A stretch of 64,000 nt of DNA from Candidatus Thiobius zoothamnicola (GCA_030826945.1 JAPQLC010000010.1:113501-177500), one strand, 5' to 3'; counted from the stretch's first letter, positions 44,953 to 54,356 are shown. Numbers and translations are program-made. The notes: generated by a model from the letters alone, not told the origin.

Positions 44953-45033
44953 GAAGGAGAGCTTCGTTTCTCTCTTTGGGTAAGTACCATTCATTTTACG
45001 CTTGCCGCAAGCAGCGGGGCATTAAGATTAAAT
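44953..45033 (+). repeat. hairpin repeat element, copy A (upstream of the PIMT-like gene)
   Basis: A 30-base core at 45004-45033 (GCCGCAAGCAGCGGGG then CATTAAGATTAAAT) matches copy B at 63444-63473 at 26 of 30 positions. Weaker similarity reaches back about 50 bases (GGAG, then CTCTTTGGG). Upstream GCTTG can pair with CAAGC. The core ends exactly 20 nt before the start codon, as in copy B. It may be a REP-type repeat or a shared 5' leader. Confidence 0.55.
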
Positions 45034-45053
45034 CAGCATTTATGGAGCTAAAT

Positions 45054-45716
45054 ATGCGAGCCAATAATTTTGAAACAGCACGGTTCAATATGATTGAACA
45101 ACAAATTCGTCCCTGTGAAGTGATTGACGAAAAGGTGCTATCGACAATTCGAACAGTACCGAGAGAACAATTTATTTCTGAAGCATATCAGCAGTTTGCA
45201 TTTACTGATACGCATATTCCTTTAGATAATCAAAGAGTGATGATGAAGCCTGTGCAAGAGGGTGTGATGTTGCAGGCGTTAGCCATAAAACCTGAAGATC
45301 GTATTCTGGAAATTGGTACTGGCAGTGGTTTTATCACGGCTTGTCTCGCTAATATGGGTAAAACAGTCATCAGTTATGAAATTGATGCTGAACTTAGTGA
45401 ACAAGCCAAAAAATGTTTGCAATCACAGGAAATCAAGAATGTTAGACTCATAGTCGGTGATTGTTTTGAAGCAGCACTTCCTCAACGATCTTTTGATGTG
45501 ATTGCTGTGACTGGCTCAGTGCCTGATCATGTGAATATGTTAGAAGATTTACTTGCACCAGGTGGGCGGATGTTTTTGATTAAAGGTCAAACTCCGATTA
45601 TGTGTGCGACATTGTTTACCCGTGACCAAGGTGGTGATTTGCATGAAGATAAATTATGCGAGACACAAATACCACCTTTGCAAAATACGCCTCAACCTGA
45701 ACAATTCGTCTTCTGA
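45054..45716 (+). CDS. protein-L-isoaspartate O-methyltransferase-like protein
   Basis: AdoMet-dependent methyltransferase of the PIMT family. The N-terminal helix FETARFNMIEQQIRPCEVIDEKVLSTIRTVPREQF is typical of the short PIMT-like proteins often encoded near tolC. Motif I is ILEIGTGSGFITACLA. The region FTDTHIPLDNQRVMMKPVQEGVMLQAL replaces the canonical substrate loop, so true isoaspartyl repair activity is uncertain. The ATG at 45054 has GGAG 6 nt upstream, giving 220 residues; the frame is open another 36 codons through the repeat element. Confidence 0.87.
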   Translation: MRANNFETARFNMIEQQIRPCEVIDEKVLSTIRTVPREQFISEAYQQFAFTDTHIPLDNQRVMMKPVQEGVMLQALAIKPEDRILEIGTGSGFITACLANMGKTVISYEIDAELSEQAKKCLQSQEIKNVRLIVGDCFEAALPQRSFDVIAVTGSVPDHVNMLEDLLAPGGRMFLIKGQTPIMCATLFTRDQGGDLHEDKLCETQIPPLQNTPQPEQFVF

Positions 45717-45760
45717 TCAATTTTTACCGGTCATTCAAAGTTTTCTCAAGAACATCTCTT

Positions 45761-46915
45761 ATGCCATATCCGAAATTGGAACAGATGATGCAAGAACTGA
45801 TTGCTGCGCCTTCGGTCAGCAGTGTCAGTTCAGCTTGGGATCAGTCCAACCAAAAAGTGATCGAACTCCTGGAGACTTGGTGCGCGCGTGCGGGTTTTTC
45901 CACCGAAGTGCTGGAGATTCCAGATAAGCCAGGTAAATATAATTTAATCGCCAGTTCCGGGGATGGAAATGATGGTCTTGTGTTGTCTGGCCATACCGAT
46001 ACTGTACCTTATGATGAAGGTCGATGGAGTCAGAATCCTTTTCAACTGACTGAACGTGATAATCGTTGGTATGGATTAGGCACGGCGGATATGAAAGGTT
46101 TTTTCGCTGTGGTGTTGGAGGCGATTCGTTCGATAAAACTGGATGATTTGCAAAACCCTTTGATTTTATTAGCGACAGCGGATGAAGAAAGCAGCATGGA
46201 TGGCGCACGAGCACTGGTGCAGAAACAACGACGTTTAGGTGCGCATGCAGTGATTGGCGAACCAACGGGTTTAAAACCGATACGTATGCATAAAAGCATC
46301 AGCATGGAAGTGATCCGTATTACCGGACAATCAGGCCATTCCAGTAACCCAGCGTTAGGTAAAAATGCTATGGAAGGTATGCATCAGGTAATGGATGAGA
46401 TCATGCGTTGGCGTGAGGAACTTCAGCAGCGTTATACGAATCCATTATTTGCCGTGCCGCAACCAACTCTGAATCTGGGTTATATTCATGGTGGTGATAA
46501 TCCGAATCGCATCTGTGGGCATTGTGAAATGCATTTTGATATTCGCGCCTTGCCCGGCATGCCATTGGATGATCTACGCGCTGAATTGGATCGGCGTTTA
46601 GGTAAGCGCCTTATCGACAGTGGTTTGCAAATACAACGTGCGCCCTTATTTCATGATGTGCCTGCTATGGAAACGCCTGCGGCTGCGGCTATTGTTAAAA
46701 CAGCAGAACAGTTGACTGGTTATACGGCTGAAGCAGTGGCATTCGCTACTGAGGGACCCTTTTTAAATCAATTGGGTATGCAGACGGTTATTCTTGGACC
46801 GGGTAATATTGATCAGGCGCATCAACCTGACGAGTATATCAGTTTGGAACAGATTCAACCGGCTATACAATTAGTACGTGATTTGGTAGCGCGATTTTGC
46901 TTAAAACCTTCTTAA
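45761..46915 (+). CDS. argE: acetylornithine deacetylase ArgE
   Basis: Zinc-dependent M20 hydrolase releasing ornithine from N-acetylornithine. Metal and catalytic residues are in LSGHTDTVPYDEGRW, GLGTADMKGFFAVVLEA and LATADEESSMDGARALV, followed by GEPTGLKPIRMHKSISME and a dimerisation domain (GQSGHSSNPALGKNAMEGMH). It is 384 residues. With argB just upstream, it supplies two steps of the linear arginine pathway. Confidence 0.94.
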   Translation: MPYPKLEQMMQELIAAPSVSSVSSAWDQSNQKVIELLETWCARAGFSTEVLEIPDKPGKYNLIASSGDGNDGLVLSGHTDTVPYDEGRWSQNPFQLTERDNRWYGLGTADMKGFFAVVLEAIRSIKLDDLQNPLILLATADEESSMDGARALVQKQRRLGAHAVIGEPTGLKPIRMHKSISMEVIRITGQSGHSSNPALGKNAMEGMHQVMDEIMRWREELQQRYTNPLFAVPQPTLNLGYIHGGDNPNRICGHCEMHFDIRALPGMPLDDLRAELDRRLGKRLIDSGLQIQRAPLFHDVPAMETPAAAAIVKTAEQLTGYTAEAVAFATEGPFLNQLGMQTVILGPGNIDQAHQPDEYISLEQIQPAIQLVRDLVARFCLKPS

Positions 46916-46943
46916 TAAATTCTACTTGGAGCGGTGCGATACT

Positions 46944-48299
46944 GTGATAAAAAAAGCCCGTTCGGCACTTTCATTTTTCTTGCAGAAAGTATCGTCCGCT
47001 ATTGCCGGACAGGAAAGCAGCACTATTGCCCCGAATATTATTCCACGCGATCAACATATTATTTCGCGCGCTAATATTTCATCTGCTGCGCGCAAGGTAT
47101 TGTATCAATTAAAAGACGCTGGTTATCAGGCTCACTTGGTGGGCGGTGGTGTGCGTGACTTGTTATTAGGGCATGAACCTAAAGATTTTGATGTGGCGAC
47201 TGATGCTACGCCGGAACAAGTACGGCAAGTTTTTCGCAATTGCCGTTTGATTGGTCGGCGTTTCCGTTTGGCGCATGTACATTTTGGTCGTGAAATCATT
47301 GAAGTGGCGACTTTTCGCGCTGATCGGCTTGCTGATCAGACCAATCTGCAAAATAATAGCGGTATGATTCTGCGCGATAATGAGTATGGCACGATTGAAC
47401 AAGATGCCTTACGGCGTGATTTCAGCGTAAATGCGCTTTACTACAATATTCGGGATTTTTCCCTGATTGACTATGCGAATGGTGTAGCGGATTTGCGCGC
47501 AGGTATATTGCGTTTAATGGGTGACCCGACGACTCGTTATCGGGAAGATCCCGTGCGGATGCTTCGGGCGGTGCGTTTCGCCGTTAAGTTGGGTTTTAAA
47601 ATAGAATCAGACACTGAAGCGCCGATCTGGCAATTAGGGTACCTGTTACGTGATGTGCCGCCAGCGCGTTTGCTGGAAGAAGTCTTAAAGTTATTCATGT
47701 CCGGACAGGCTGAACAAACTTTCGCCATGTTGCATCATTACCAACTGTTTGCTTACTTGTTTCCGCAAACGGATGCCTGTTTGACTTCTGCGCAGGCAGA
47801 TCGACTGTTATTGCAAGGTCTGCGTAATACTGACCAACGAGTTAAGGCGGGGCGATCTGTTACGCCGGCGTTTCTGTTCGCGATATTATTATGGGAACCT
47901 GTGCGCCGTTACGCGCAAAAACTTCAGGCGGAAGAAGACATGCCGGTCCATCCGGCGATTAACCAAGCGGCGACCGAAATTTTTGCTGAACAGATCAAAA
48001 CAGTTTCAATACCCAAACGCTTTAGCGTCATGACGCGCGAAATTTGGGGACTGCAAGCACGTTTTCACTATACTCGAGGCAAACGCCCGGCACGTTTACT
48101 TGAACACCCCCGTTTCCGCGCCGCTTATGACTTTTTATTATTGCGCCAGCAGAATGGAGAAGTTGACGCAGAACTGACTGATTGGTGGACGGCGTATCAA
48201 AATGACCAAACGCTGCCAACACCGTCTAGAAAGCAAAATGCGCGGCCACGGCGGCGTTCACACGCTAAAACGCGCAAGTCAGCTCTGGCTGATGCTTGA
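46944..48299 (+). CDS. pcnB: poly(A) polymerase I PcnB
   Basis: Adds 3' poly(A) tails that promote RNA decay. The nucleotidyltransferase core has HLVGGGVRDLLLGHEPKDFDVATDATPEQVRQVFRNCRLIGRRFRLAHVHFG with the catalytic DFDVATDA aspartates, followed by the second core motif DALRRDFSVNALYYN. The C-terminus is strongly basic, as in E. coli PcnB. GTG at 46944 gives MIKKARSALSFFLQK; a TTG six codons earlier is also possible. It overlaps folK by 8 bases, the usual pcnB-folK arrangement. Confidence 0.93.
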   Translation: MIKKARSALSFFLQKVSSAIAGQESSTIAPNIIPRDQHIISRANISSAARKVLYQLKDAGYQAHLVGGGVRDLLLGHEPKDFDVATDATPEQVRQVFRNCRLIGRRFRLAHVHFGREIIEVATFRADRLADQTNLQNNSGMILRDNEYGTIEQDALRRDFSVNALYYNIRDFSLIDYANGVADLRAGILRLMGDPTTRYREDPVRMLRAVRFAVKLGFKIESDTEAPIWQLGYLLRDVPPARLLEEVLKLFMSGQAEQTFAMLHHYQLFAYLFPQTDACLTSAQADRLLLQGLRNTDQRVKAGRSVTPAFLFAILLWEPVRRYAQKLQAEEDMPVHPAINQAATEIFAEQIKTVSIPKRFSVMTREIWGLQARFHYTRGKRPARLLEHPRFRAAYDFLLLRQQNGEVDAELTDWWTAYQNDQTLPTPSRKQNARPRRRSHAKTRKSALADA

Positions 48300-48780
48300 G
48301 GAAGTTTTTATTGGTCTGGGCAGCAATTTGCAGGACCCGATCCAACAGATCCAAACGGCTTTCGAAGAACTTAGGCAAATCCCACAAACTGATGAAATGG
48401 CGCGATCCTCACTCTATTGCTCGGTGCCAATTGGGCCACCGAATCAACCGGATTACATCAATGCCGTTGCCCATTTAATGACTCATTTGGAGCCTTTGGC
48501 ATTATTGGATGCGCTACAGACGATAGAAGCGGCGCACCATCGAGTGCGATTTGCTCATTGGGGGCCGCGTACTTTGGATCTGGATATTCTACTTTTTGGT
48601 AATCGTCAAATTCATAGCACTCGCCTGGTGGTGCCTCACCCATACATGCATGTGCGTTCGTTTGTGCTAAAACCGCTTAGCGAAATTGCACCAAATATTG
48701 AAGTGCCTGATCAGGGAGGTGTTATGGATTTGATGCGTAAGATTGAAATTGATGATGTTTACAAACTTCAACTGCCTTAA
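48292..48780 (+). CDS. folK: HPPK (6-hydroxymethyl-7,8-dihydropterin pyrophosphokinase) FolK
   Basis: Transfers pyrophosphate from ATP to 6-hydroxymethyl-dihydropterin in folate synthesis. It begins MLEEVFIGLGSNLQDPIQQIQTAFEEL. The family signature is in RVRFAHWGPRTLDLDILLFGNRQI, followed by VPHPYMHVRSFVLKPLSEIAP. It is 162 residues. The ATG at 48292 lies within the last codons of pcnB. Confidence 0.95.
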   Translation: MLEEVFIGLGSNLQDPIQQIQTAFEELRQIPQTDEMARSSLYCSVPIGPPNQPDYINAVAHLMTHLEPLALLDALQTIEAAHHRVRFAHWGPRTLDLDILLFGNRQIHSTRLVVPHPYMHVRSFVLKPLSEIAPNIEVPDQGGVMDLMRKIEIDDVYKLQLP

Positions 48781-48851
48781 GAAATGGCGGGTGAATTCAA
48801 GTAGAATAAGAATATTAAGATTTTATGAAACAGTACGTAAGGGGATTGCAG

Positions 48852-49925
48852 ATGGGCAAAAATAATGATCGGCAAACAAGCGCCTCAGAGGCTGGTGCAG
48901 GCATGGGAGTGGAAACATTCTCGGTGTTGAAGTCCATTAGTAAAGTACAGGAAGCGAAGACCACGGCAACCAAGGATATCCTTACCCATACCAATCCGGT
49001 GCCTGTAGATAGCGCGGCTGTGATTAAAGCATTGGAGTCCATATTGGCTGGTGCATCGCCTGATGATGCTGAAACCTTGCGTACGGCATTGGCGCGTTGG
49101 CAACAGCCGGAAGATGCGACTGCCGTCAACCGTGATGAGGAACTGGTGAAAAATTGGCGTTCGGCTGTTTACCCTTACGCCAAACGTCTGTCACGTAAAA
49201 ATTATGAGCGACAAAAATATCACTTGCAGGTGGAATTACTGAAATTACAAGCTTGGGTACGCGAAACCGGTCAACGCGTTGTCATTTTATTTGAAGGACG
49301 TGATGCGGCCGGTAAAGGTGGCACCATCAAACGTTTCATGGAACATCTGAATCCACGTGGCGCTAGGGTGGTCGCACTGGAAAAGCCGACTGAAGCTGAA
49401 CGTGGACAGTGGTATTTTCAGCGTTATATTAAGCATTTACCGACAACTGGCGAGATCGTGCTGTTTGACCGTTCATGGTATAACCGCGCGGGCGTTGAAA
49501 AGGTGATGGGTTTTTGTAGTGATGAAGAATATACGGAGTTCCTGCGTCAGGCCCCTGAATTTGAACGCCATCTGGTTAATAGCGGTATTCATGTGATCAA
49601 GTTTTGGTTTTCCGTCAGTCGCGCGGAACAACGTCGCCGTTTTAAAGAACGTGAAATTCATCCGTTGAAACAATGGAAACTGAGTCCGGTCGATTTGGCG
49701 TCATTGGATAAATGGGATGAATATACCCAGGCCAAAGAAGCGATGTTTTTCCACACTGACACGGCAGAAACGCCATGGACGAATATCAAATCAGACTGTA
49801 AAAAACGCGCCCGTCTCAATGCCATGCGTTATGTGTTAAACAAATTGCCTTACAAAGATAAAGACTATGGCGTGATTCTGCCGATTGATCCGTTGATCGT
49901 GAGCCGGGCTAATTTCAATTTTTAA
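48852..49925 (+). CDS. ppk2: polyphosphate kinase 2 family protein
   Basis: PPK2-type kinase that uses polyphosphate to phosphorylate nucleotides, or the reverse. The P-loop is LFEGRDAAGKGGTIKRFMEHLNPRG and the lid/Walker B region is VLFDRSWYNRAGVEKVMGFC. The core is preceded by about 100 residues of low-complexity, probably disordered N-terminus. The ATG at 48852 has AAGGGGA about 7 nt upstream; an earlier ATG at 48825 is weaker. The donor and acceptor nucleotides cannot be deduced. Confidence 0.93.
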   Translation: MGKNNDRQTSASEAGAGMGVETFSVLKSISKVQEAKTTATKDILTHTNPVPVDSAAVIKALESILAGASPDDAETLRTALARWQQPEDATAVNRDEELVKNWRSAVYPYAKRLSRKNYERQKYHLQVELLKLQAWVRETGQRVVILFEGRDAAGKGGTIKRFMEHLNPRGARVVALEKPTEAERGQWYFQRYIKHLPTTGEIVLFDRSWYNRAGVEKVMGFCSDEEYTEFLRQAPEFERHLVNSGIHVIKFWFSVSRAEQRRRFKEREIHPLKQWKLSPVDLASLDKWDEYTQAKEAMFFHTDTAETPWTNIKSDCKKRARLNAMRYVLNKLPYKDKDYGVILPIDPLIVSRANFNF

Positions 49926-50038
49926 TTAATCAGCGGATTTTCTCAAGCTGATGCCAAAATCATCAACTGAACTATGTTAGCGGCCATTTTCAATGACTTG
50001 AATAAGCAAGATTGAGAAAAGCCCCTCATAATATCAAG

Positions 50039-50881
50039 ATGAATAAACAATACGATTTACATGCGCATTCGACTGCTTCGGATGGTGTTTTATCGCCTGC
50101 CGAATTGATGCGTCGCGCCGCTCAGGCTGGTGTTGGCGCAATGGCGTTGACGGATCATGATACTTTGACCGGTCTAGCAGAAGCATATGATGTTGCTCAT
50201 CAAATCGGCATTGAATTCGTGCCTGGCGTGGAAATCTCTGTCACCTGGGAAAAGCGCACCGTGCATATTGTGGGTTTAGGCATTGATCCTGAATCTCAAA
50301 TGTTGCAAAAGGGTCTGGCTCAATTACGTGAATTTCGAGTATGGCGCGCGGAAGAAATTGCTCGTCGTCTGGTCAAAGCGGGTGTGGAGGATAATATTCT
50401 TAAACGTGCTTATGCTTTGTCCAATGGTCGCTTGATCAGTCGCACCCATTTCGCCCGGGCTTTAGTTGAATTGGGTCGGGCTGAATCCGTCAGTCAAGTT
50501 TTTAAAAAATTTCTGGTCAGCGGCAAACCTGGGCATGTCAGTGGGCAGTGGGCCGCTTTGGAAGACGCCGTCCACTGGATTATAGAAGCTGGCGGTCAAG
50601 CGGTGATCGCGCATCCGGCGCGTTACCAACTGAAAAGGGCGCAATTACATGCATTGATCCGCGCATTTATTGCTGCTGGGGGTTGTGCGATTGAGGTGGT
50701 TTCTGGCAGCCATAGCCGCGATGATTACTTCACCATGGCGCGGCATGCGCGTGATTTTGGTTTGCTTGCGTCTATAGGTTCTGACTATCATGGGCCAGAA
50801 AACGCGCATATCAAGCTGGGCCGATTACCTGATTTGCCGCCGGGCTGTCAGCCAATTTGGCATGATTGGGCGTCGGCGTAA
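50039..50881 (+). CDS. PHP-domain phosphoesterase (RNase AM/YciV-like)
   Basis: Metal-dependent PHP phosphoesterase related to E. coli YciV (RNase AM), which hydrolyses 3',5'-nucleoside bisphosphates and trims RNA 5' ends. Metal motifs are YDLHAHSTASDG, ALTDHDTLTGL, FVPGVEISV, IAHPARY and SIGSDYHGPENAHIKLG. It is 280 residues. It is followed 6 bases later by the Sua5/YciO-type gene, as in many gammaproteobacteria (yciV-yciO). Confidence 0.9.
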   Translation: MNKQYDLHAHSTASDGVLSPAELMRRAAQAGVGAMALTDHDTLTGLAEAYDVAHQIGIEFVPGVEISVTWEKRTVHIVGLGIDPESQMLQKGLAQLREFRVWRAEEIARRLVKAGVEDNILKRAYALSNGRLISRTHFARALVELGRAESVSQVFKKFLVSGKPGHVSGQWAALEDAVHWIIEAGGQAVIAHPARYQLKRAQLHALIRAFIAAGGCAIEVVSGSHSRDDYFTMARHARDFGLLASIGSDYHGPENAHIKLGRLPDLPPGCQPIWHDWASA

Positions 50882-50887
50882 TCCCTG

Positions 50888-51514
50888 ATGGCGCAATTTC
50901 TTCGCATTCACCCGGACAATCCCCAGCAACGGCTTATTGATCGGGCGGTTAAGCAGGTGCGTGAAGGCGGTGTGATTATTTACCCAACGGATTCGTGTTA
51001 TGCGCTGGGTTGTCATATCGGCGACAAATCTGCGATGGAGCGCATCCGGGAAATTCGCCGTTTGGACAATAAACATAATTTCACTCTGGTAGGGCGTGAT
51101 TTATCCGAACTTTCAATTTACACCAAAATGGGCAATCAGGCGCATCGCTGGGTTCGTCATCTCACGCCAGGCCCTTACACATTTATTCTGCCCGCTACCA
51201 AGGAAGTGCCCAAACGTTTGATGCATGCTAAACGCAAGACCATTGGCATTCGTATTCCTGATAATGCCATTGCACGCGCCTTATGCGATACGCTGAATGA
51301 ACCCTTAATGAGCAGTACACTGATTCTACCTGGCGATGATATGCCAATGATGGATCCATACGATATGCAAGATACGCTATCGCATCAGATTGATCTGATT
51401 ATTGATGGTGGCTACTGTGGCTATGAACTCACCAGTGTTGTCGCTTTTGTGGATGACGAACCGCAGATCATTCGCGCTGGTAAAGGTGATGTCGCGCTTT
51501 TTGAGACGGATTGA
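50888..51514 (+). CDS. Sua5/YciO/YrdC-family protein (YciO-like)
   Basis: A YrdC-fold protein related to L-threonylcarbamoyladenylate synthases of the tRNA t6A pathway. Characteristic segments are VREGGVIIYPTDSCYALGCHIGDKSAMERIREIRRLDNKHNFTLVGRDLSELS, HLTPGPYTFILPATKEVPKRLMH and RKTIGIRIPDNAIARAL. Length (208) and context next to the PHP gene fit YciO rather than TsaC, so its t6A activity is uncertain. The next gene overlaps its stop. Confidence 0.9.
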   Translation: MAQFLRIHPDNPQQRLIDRAVKQVREGGVIIYPTDSCYALGCHIGDKSAMERIREIRRLDNKHNFTLVGRDLSELSIYTKMGNQAHRWVRHLTPGPYTFILPATKEVPKRLMHAKRKTIGIRIPDNAIARALCDTLNEPLMSSTLILPGDDMPMMDPYDMQDTLSHQIDLIIDGGYCGYELTSVVAFVDDEPQIIRAGKGDVALFETD

Positions 51515-51519
51515 AAAAG

Positions 51520-52182
51520 ATGCAGACGCTCAGTGTGATGCAACAGTTGGTGGTTATGGTGTTGCCTTTGGTATTCGCTGTCACTGTACACGAAGCGGCG
51601 CATGGTTGGGCGGCGGATAAATTGGGAGACGACACTGCACGTTCTTTGGGTCGGATTACGCTCAATCCGATACCGCATATTGATCTGGTCGGCACTTTAC
51701 TATTGCCGTTTAGTCTGTATGCGCTGTCAATGATATTCGGTGGTGCCGGTTTCCTGTTCGGCTATGCCAAGCCTTTACCGGTTAATGTCAATCGCCTGCA
51801 TCGACCAAAACGGGATATGGCGTTGGTCGCCTTGGCTGGGCCAGGCGCCAATCTACTGATGGCTTTGATTTGGGCTGGACTTTTTGCGTTGGGACAAGCA
51901 TTGGTTCATTCCATGCCAATGGCGGCGCAATTTTTGCTTTATACAGCTGCCTTCGGCGTTTTGATCAATGCGGTATTACTGGTCATCAATTTATTGCCGC
52001 TTCTGCCATTAGATGGCGGACGGGTTGTGACGTCGATTCTGCCGCTCAACTTATCCAGAGAATACGCTAAGTTGGAACCTTGGGGATTGATGATTCTGCT
52101 GGTTTTATTGTTCAGCGGTATTTTGATGCCTTTAATCTGGCCGATTATTCACGGCATGCAACGGGCTTTGTTGGGATTATAG
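51520..52182 (+). CDS. site-2 protease family (M50) membrane metalloprotease
   Basis: Intramembrane zinc metalloprotease of the Rv2869/FtsH-neighbour type. The zinc motif HEAAH is in VFAVTVHEAAHGWAADKLGDDTARSLGRITLNPIPHIDLVG, and the third ligand region is NLLPLLPLDGGRVVTSIL. Around six hydrophobic segments lie in 220 residues. No PDZ domain is present. Either the ATG at 51520 or a TTG at 51511 overlapping the previous stop could be used. The substrate is unknown. Confidence 0.9.
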   Translation: MQTLSVMQQLVVMVLPLVFAVTVHEAAHGWAADKLGDDTARSLGRITLNPIPHIDLVGTLLLPFSLYALSMIFGGAGFLFGYAKPLPVNVNRLHRPKRDMALVALAGPGANLLMALIWAGLFALGQALVHSMPMAAQFLLYTAAFGVLINAVLLVINLLPLLPLDGGRVVTSILPLNLSREYAKLEPWGLMILLVLLFSGILMPLIWPIIHGMQRALLGL

Positions 52183-52238
52183 GCTGGGACGACAATCACA
52201 GGTTGGATAAAGCTTGTTCAAATAACTGACGGTTTCAA

Positions 52239-53120
52239 CTATTTGATGTGCGCCAGAATGCCTTGCAATTCTTCATGGTTATTGTAGTTGATGACCAATT
52301 TGCCTTTGCCGGCATTACCTTGCTGTAGTGCCACTTTTGCTCCCAGCTTATCTGTTAATTCATGTAACAAGCGCCGGACATCCGGGTCCTCCTGTTGATC
52401 AGCGGCTTGCGCAGGTTTTTCTTGTGCTGACTGGTTCAATTCGCGTACCAGCGCTTCGGTTGCGCGCACCGTTAAATTTTTGCGCACGACTTTTTCAGCC
52501 GCCTGACTTTGGACGTGACTTTTCAATCCTAATAATGCGCGCGCATGTCCCATCTCAATCTGTTTGGATTCAATCATTTCCCGCACGTCGGATTGAAGAT
52601 CCAGCAAACGGATCAGGTTAGTGACGGTAGTGCGTGATTTACCCACGGCATCAGCAACTTGTTGATGAGTCAGATCAAACTCTTTTAGCAACCGGTGCAT
52701 GGCTGTTGCTTCTTCCAATGGATTGAGATCATCCCGTTGAATGTTTTCAATCAGCGCCATCGCCATGGCAGATTGGTCATCGACTTCCTTGATGATGACA
52801 GGCACCTCGCTCAAACCGGCCATTTGCGCGGCGCGCCAACGGCGCTCGCCAGCAATGATTTCATACTGATCGCCGACTTGCGGGCGTACCACGATGGGCT
52901 GCACCATGCCTTGTGCGCTGATTGAGTCCGCTAATTCGCGCAACTTTTCTTCGTCGAAGTGACGCCGAGGTTGATATCGGCCACGTTGAATTTTATCGAC
53001 TGACAGATGGTCGCTTACGTCTGGAGCAGGTGTGCTATCAGCGTCAGCCAGTGCATCTATTTGTGCGCCGCCACTTAACAATGCGTCCAGACCGCGTCCA
53101 AGACCACGTTTCTTCGCCAT
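52239..53120 (-). CDS. parB: chromosome partitioning protein ParB
   Basis: CTP-dependent clamp that loads at parS and spreads along DNA. It begins MAKKRGLGRGLDALLSG. The CTP-binding segment includes GERRWRAAQMAGLSEVPVI, followed by a helix-turn-helix region (LTHQQVADAVGKSRTTVTNLIRLLDL) and the C-terminal dimerisation domain ending NYNNHEELQGILAHIK. It is 293 residues. No parA is adjacent: the upstream neighbour is a PII-like gene. Two perfect parS sites lie 14 kb away in recF. Confidence 0.96.
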   Translation of the reverse strand: MAKKRGLGRGLDALLSGGAQIDALADADSTPAPDVSDHLSVDKIQRGRYQPRRHFDEEKLRELADSISAQGMVQPIVVRPQVGDQYEIIAGERRWRAAQMAGLSEVPVIIKEVDDQSAMAMALIENIQRDDLNPLEEATAMHRLLKEFDLTHQQVADAVGKSRTTVTNLIRLLDLQSDVREMIESKQIEMGHARALLGLKSHVQSQAAEKVVRKNLTVRATEALVRELNQSAQEKPAQAADQQEDPDVRRLLHELTDKLGAKVALQQGNAGKGKLVINYNNHEELQGILAHIK

Positions 53121-53301
53121 AAATTTACATACTGAGGTTAATCAAGAAGCTCATGACTTGTTGTAAATTGCCTGATCAAGCCATAACGATAAAGCATCAT
53201 ACTACAAGGGCATTAGAAGAGGTTCTGGATGCTGAATAAATAATTGAAGTGTGATTGCCATCACCTTAGGGTAGCTAATTCTTGAATCCGCTTCGGAGCG
53301 A

Positions 53302-53628
53302 CTAATTTTTGAATTTGACTAACCGGGTTACCTGAATATCCGATACGAATATAACGCCGGAATGTCGGTTGAAGAAAGGTTCAAAACCCTCCAGAATCGG
53401 CTCGACCAATTCTTCCGGTACAGCGGCAATCAACATAGTCAGCACGTCATCCTCGTTGAACATCAGATGGCCTTCATGAAAACCATGGCTGCCTTTGCCT
53501 GATAGGTTATTGATAATGGTGTAGCCTTTGACCCCGGCGTTATCCAGCAGGTCAGTGGCGAAATCCAATTGTTCGCCTTTCAGGATGATTTCCAGTTTTT
53601 TGAGGGGATTCAGTTTGATGTTGTTCAT
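53302..53628 (-). CDS. PII-like protein of the inorganic-carbon uptake locus
   Basis: A 108-residue protein with the PII fold pattern: KKLEIILKGEQLDFATDLLDNAGVKGYTIINNLSGKGSHGFHEGH, then a conserved MLIAAVPEELVEPILEGFEPFF and a final strand with GVIFVSDIQVTRL. It lacks the T-loop uridylylation Tyr region of GlnB. PII-like proteins are often encoded with DabA/DabB and are thought to sense nucleotides or bicarbonate status; that role here is inferred from context. A DUF3800 gene separates it from dabA. Confidence 0.8.
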   Translation of the reverse strand: MNNIKLNPLKKLEIILKGEQLDFATDLLDNAGVKGYTIINNLSGKGSHGFHEGHLMFNEDDVLTMLIAAVPEELVEPILEGFEPFFNRHSGVIFVSDIQVTRLVKFKN

Positions 53629-53666
53629 CGTGTGTGGCTCCTGGGTTCCAATCTCTTGCCAAGTTT

Positions 53667-54356
53667 TTATATGGCGGTATGCAGGCCGTGCCGAACACCA
53701 CCATGAAAATCAAATTTATTTTCGATAATGCTGAAAAATTGCGAGTCTGCCTTTTCATAATGACGAAATAGGGCATAAGCAACGAGATCCGCCAACTGAA
53801 TCAAACGGGTTGCTTCTGAATCAATAAAAGCAGGAATTTCCGCCATATTTCTAAGCTTGCCCCATTCGTGACCATCACGCTTGAATTCAGTGGCCATAGA
53901 TTGAATAGGGGCTTCCTTACTGCTCTTGTCGAAAAGAACAAGCCCTCTTTGCTTATTATCGTAATCTCGGTATTGTCGAGCCAGAAAATGGTCAAACCTG
54001 GAAATAAGCTGCTGGAAGGTGTAACGCACCGGCTCCTCCGGCGAAATAGCACCCTTTTTCACGACGGAAGCAATAATTCTGTAATGGCGTCCATCAATCA
54101 AACTCAAGGCATCCTTGATGGCTTGCAGGCGATCAGCCTTTTTGAATTGCCGCCATATTTTTCTTCCTGCAAGCATAGGAGCACCATGCAGTTCGACAGA
54201 ATCTGGATTTCGAGGGCAAAATCTGGCAGCGATCTGATCCAAATCAACCGATAACCAATGTGCTTTAAACTCAGAAACCGTCACACCAGCAAGCACAAAA
54301 TGTTCTTGATCTGATCCACCCGGTGTACCGGATTCATCAGCATACAGGAGATACAT
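53667..54356 (-). CDS. DUF3800 domain protein
   Basis: A 229-residue protein beginning MYLLYADESGTPGGSDQEHFVLAGVTV, the diagnostic DUF3800 opening with an Asp-Glu pair in an RNase H-like fold. The later IDSEATRLIQLADLVAYALFRHYE supplies the conserved C-terminal Asp. Function is unknown; such genes are common in mobile and defence-associated regions. It lies between dabA, after a terminator-like hairpin, and the PII-like gene, and looks like an insertion into the carbon-uptake operon. Confidence 0.87.
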   Translation of the reverse strand: MYLLYADESGTPGGSDQEHFVLAGVTVSEFKAHWLSVDLDQIAARFCPRNPDSVELHGAPMLAGRKIWRQFKKADRLQAIKDALSLIDGRHYRIIASVVKKGAISPEEPVRYTFQQLISRFDHFLARQYRDYDNKQRGLVLFDKSSKEAPIQSMATEFKRDGHEWGKLRNMAEIPAFIDSEATRLIQLADLVAYALFRHYEKADSQFFSIIENKFDFHGGVRHGLHTAI

